Positions 12,989-13,926 of a stretch of DNA of 13,926 bases are shown in pieces. Every line of letters starts with the position of its first letter. Positions within the stretch are counted from its first letter, which is position 1. Under the pieces are notes generated by a model that did not search any database, was not told where the DNA came from, and worked only from the letters and a program-made list of their open reading frames with translations. Made by a program: the position numbers and the translations under genes. This DNA comes from an uncultured Collinsella sp. (GTDB lineage: Bacteria > Actinomycetota > Coriobacteriia > Coriobacteriales > Coriobacteriaceae). The stretch lies in assembly GCA_900754275.1 (NCBI GenBank), contig CAAECF010000027.1, forward strand, positions 1 through 13,926, given 5' to 3'.

Positions 12989-13926
12989 ATGAACACGCTC
13001 ATGTTCTTCTATACCTTGGCAATACTGGTTATCTGTATTGTGACGGCGGTGCTTTCGCTTGCCGCCTATGCCTCGTCCCGTCGACGCTTCTTTATCTATG
13101 GCCGCGGCGTTTTTATTTGCTATGCCATCGAGATGACCGAAATCTTCTTTTTTGAATACACGCTGCAAAACCAGAGTTTTCCGGCCAGCGACTATTACTC
13201 AATTACCATGCCTGTAATGCGGACCCTTGTGGCGACCGCTTCACAGGCTTTTATTTGGCTCATTGCCATGGACTTGCTCGACAAACATTCAAAAAAACAG
13301 TTCGTTATCCCCGTCTTAACGTTTTTGCTGTGCGAGTCGCTGATTATCGTCGCTGTCCCCTCCGGCCCCATGCATCAGTGGCTCTACTACACGATGCGCC
13401 AAGTATTCCTCGTCTTTGTGGGCGTATATATCTTCTGGACGGCGCATAAGAGTACGAAGGTCGAGCTGAAGGCACGCGTTAACAACCAACGAAAGCACCT
13501 GATTATCAGCGCTATTCTGGTCGGTTGCATCGTTGCCGAGGATTTCTACAACATTCTGATTGTCCCCATGAGTCTGACGCCCTCTTGGCTGCAACTATAT
13601 CTGTCCGAGCGCAACTTTAGCGAAAACGTCTTTGCCTGCTACTTTGCGATTCTGCTGATCATCTACTCCTACCACGTGCTTTCAATCCGCATGCAGGAGG
13701 CGCCCGAGGAAAAGAACGTCAGCGATCTTGATCGACACATCGAAGAGCAGATGCCCTTCTATCGCAACGCCTACAAGCTCTCCAACCGTGAGACCGAAGT
13801 TATGCGTCTGGTCGTACTGGGCAAATCGAACCAAGAGATCGCTGACGAGCTCTTCCTTGCCGTGGGCACCGTCAAGACCCATATCCACAACATCCTGGTC
13901 AAAACTGAGCAGCAAAACCGCACGAC
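12989..13926 (+). CDS. aguR: Membrane LuxR-type regulator, probable AguR, 3' end cut off
   Basis: An open frame from ATG at 12989 to the window edge, 312 codons with no stop, so only the last few residues should be missing. Seven hydrophobic segments (first at about 6-28, last ending near residue 230, after the YLSERNFSENV motif) precede a linker and a LuxR/GerE helix-turn-helix from about 264, with LSNRETEVMRLV, NQEIADEL and GTVKTHIHNIL. It is a paralogue of the regulator at 5081. It is divergent from ptcA-aguD-aguA, the position of aguR in Lactococcus lactis and Streptococcus mutans, where AguR is a membrane LuxR-type activator that responds to agmatine. The role is inferred from position and architecture. 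Its ribosome site is weak (GGGACGGTGACAG before the ATG). A start further upstream in this frame is not apparent. Confidence 0.82.
   Translation, partial: MNTLMFFYTLAILVICIVTAVLSLAAYASSRRRFFIYGRGVFICYAIEMTEIFFFEYTLQNQSFPASDYYSITMPVMRTLVATASQAFIWLIAMDLLDKHSKKQFVIPVLTFLLCESLIIVAVPSGPMHQWLYYTMRQVFLVFVGVYIFWTAHKSTKVELKARVNNQRKHLIISAILVGCIVAEDFYNILIVPMSLTPSWLQLYLSERNFSENVFACYFAILLIIYSYHVLSIRMQEAPEEKNVSDLDRHIEEQMPFYRNAYKLSNRETEVMRLVVLGKSNQEIADELFLAVGTVKTHIHNILVKTEQQNRT

Noticed and set aside
12965..13168. 67-codon minus-strand ORF over the start of the second LuxR gene
   Set aside because: It is antisense to the clear LuxR reading frame, which runs open to the window end.

Overview
The window looks like a chromosomal segment of a moderately GC-rich Gram-positive gut actinobacterium. 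My best guess is class Coriobacteriia, probably Collinsella. This rests on gene content and style: multi-pass membrane LuxR-type regulators beside catabolic enzymes, an agmatine deiminase cluster, GC-biased third codon positions and strong GGAGG-type ribosome sites. The taxon is an inference, not an identification.

Layout, left to right. (1) 1-1663: an accessory DUF4143-type AAA ATPase (minus strand) with its own terminator, an inverted-repeat element on its left, and four exact-period 23-bp repeats over its upstream region. (2) 1664-6430: a minus-strand group of a seven-helix membrane LuxR regulator, a YtcJ-type amidohydrolase and a MATE efflux protein, with a 63-codon gene divergent from the regulator. 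(3) 6429-12658: a minus-strand agmatine catabolism cluster, read right to left as putrescine carbamoyltransferase (aguB/ptcA), agmatine/putrescine antiporter (aguD), agmatine deiminase (aguA) and a second aguD-like permease. (4) 12659-13926: a divergent control region and the start of a second seven-helix LuxR regulator on the plus strand, cut by the window edge. Its position matches aguR of lactic acid bacteria.

How the genes work together. Agmatine would enter through AguD in exchange for putrescine. AguA would deiminate it to N-carbamoylputrescine and ammonia. PtcA would split that with phosphate into putrescine and carbamoyl phosphate. Carbamate kinase (aguC), which would make ATP from carbamoyl phosphate, is not in the window. 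Its usual place after aguA is taken by about 600 bases of non-coding DNA and then the second permease.

The least ordinary parts are the long gaps inside the agu cluster. The 8185-8428 stretch holds a three-way-junction fold, a long interrupted hairpin and a terminator whose upstream arm exists in two competing copies. Just before the second permease lies a 60-codon cysteine-rich ORF that contains an intrinsic-terminator-like hairpin and overlaps the permease start. Together these suggest RNA-level control of the second permease, which has not been tested.
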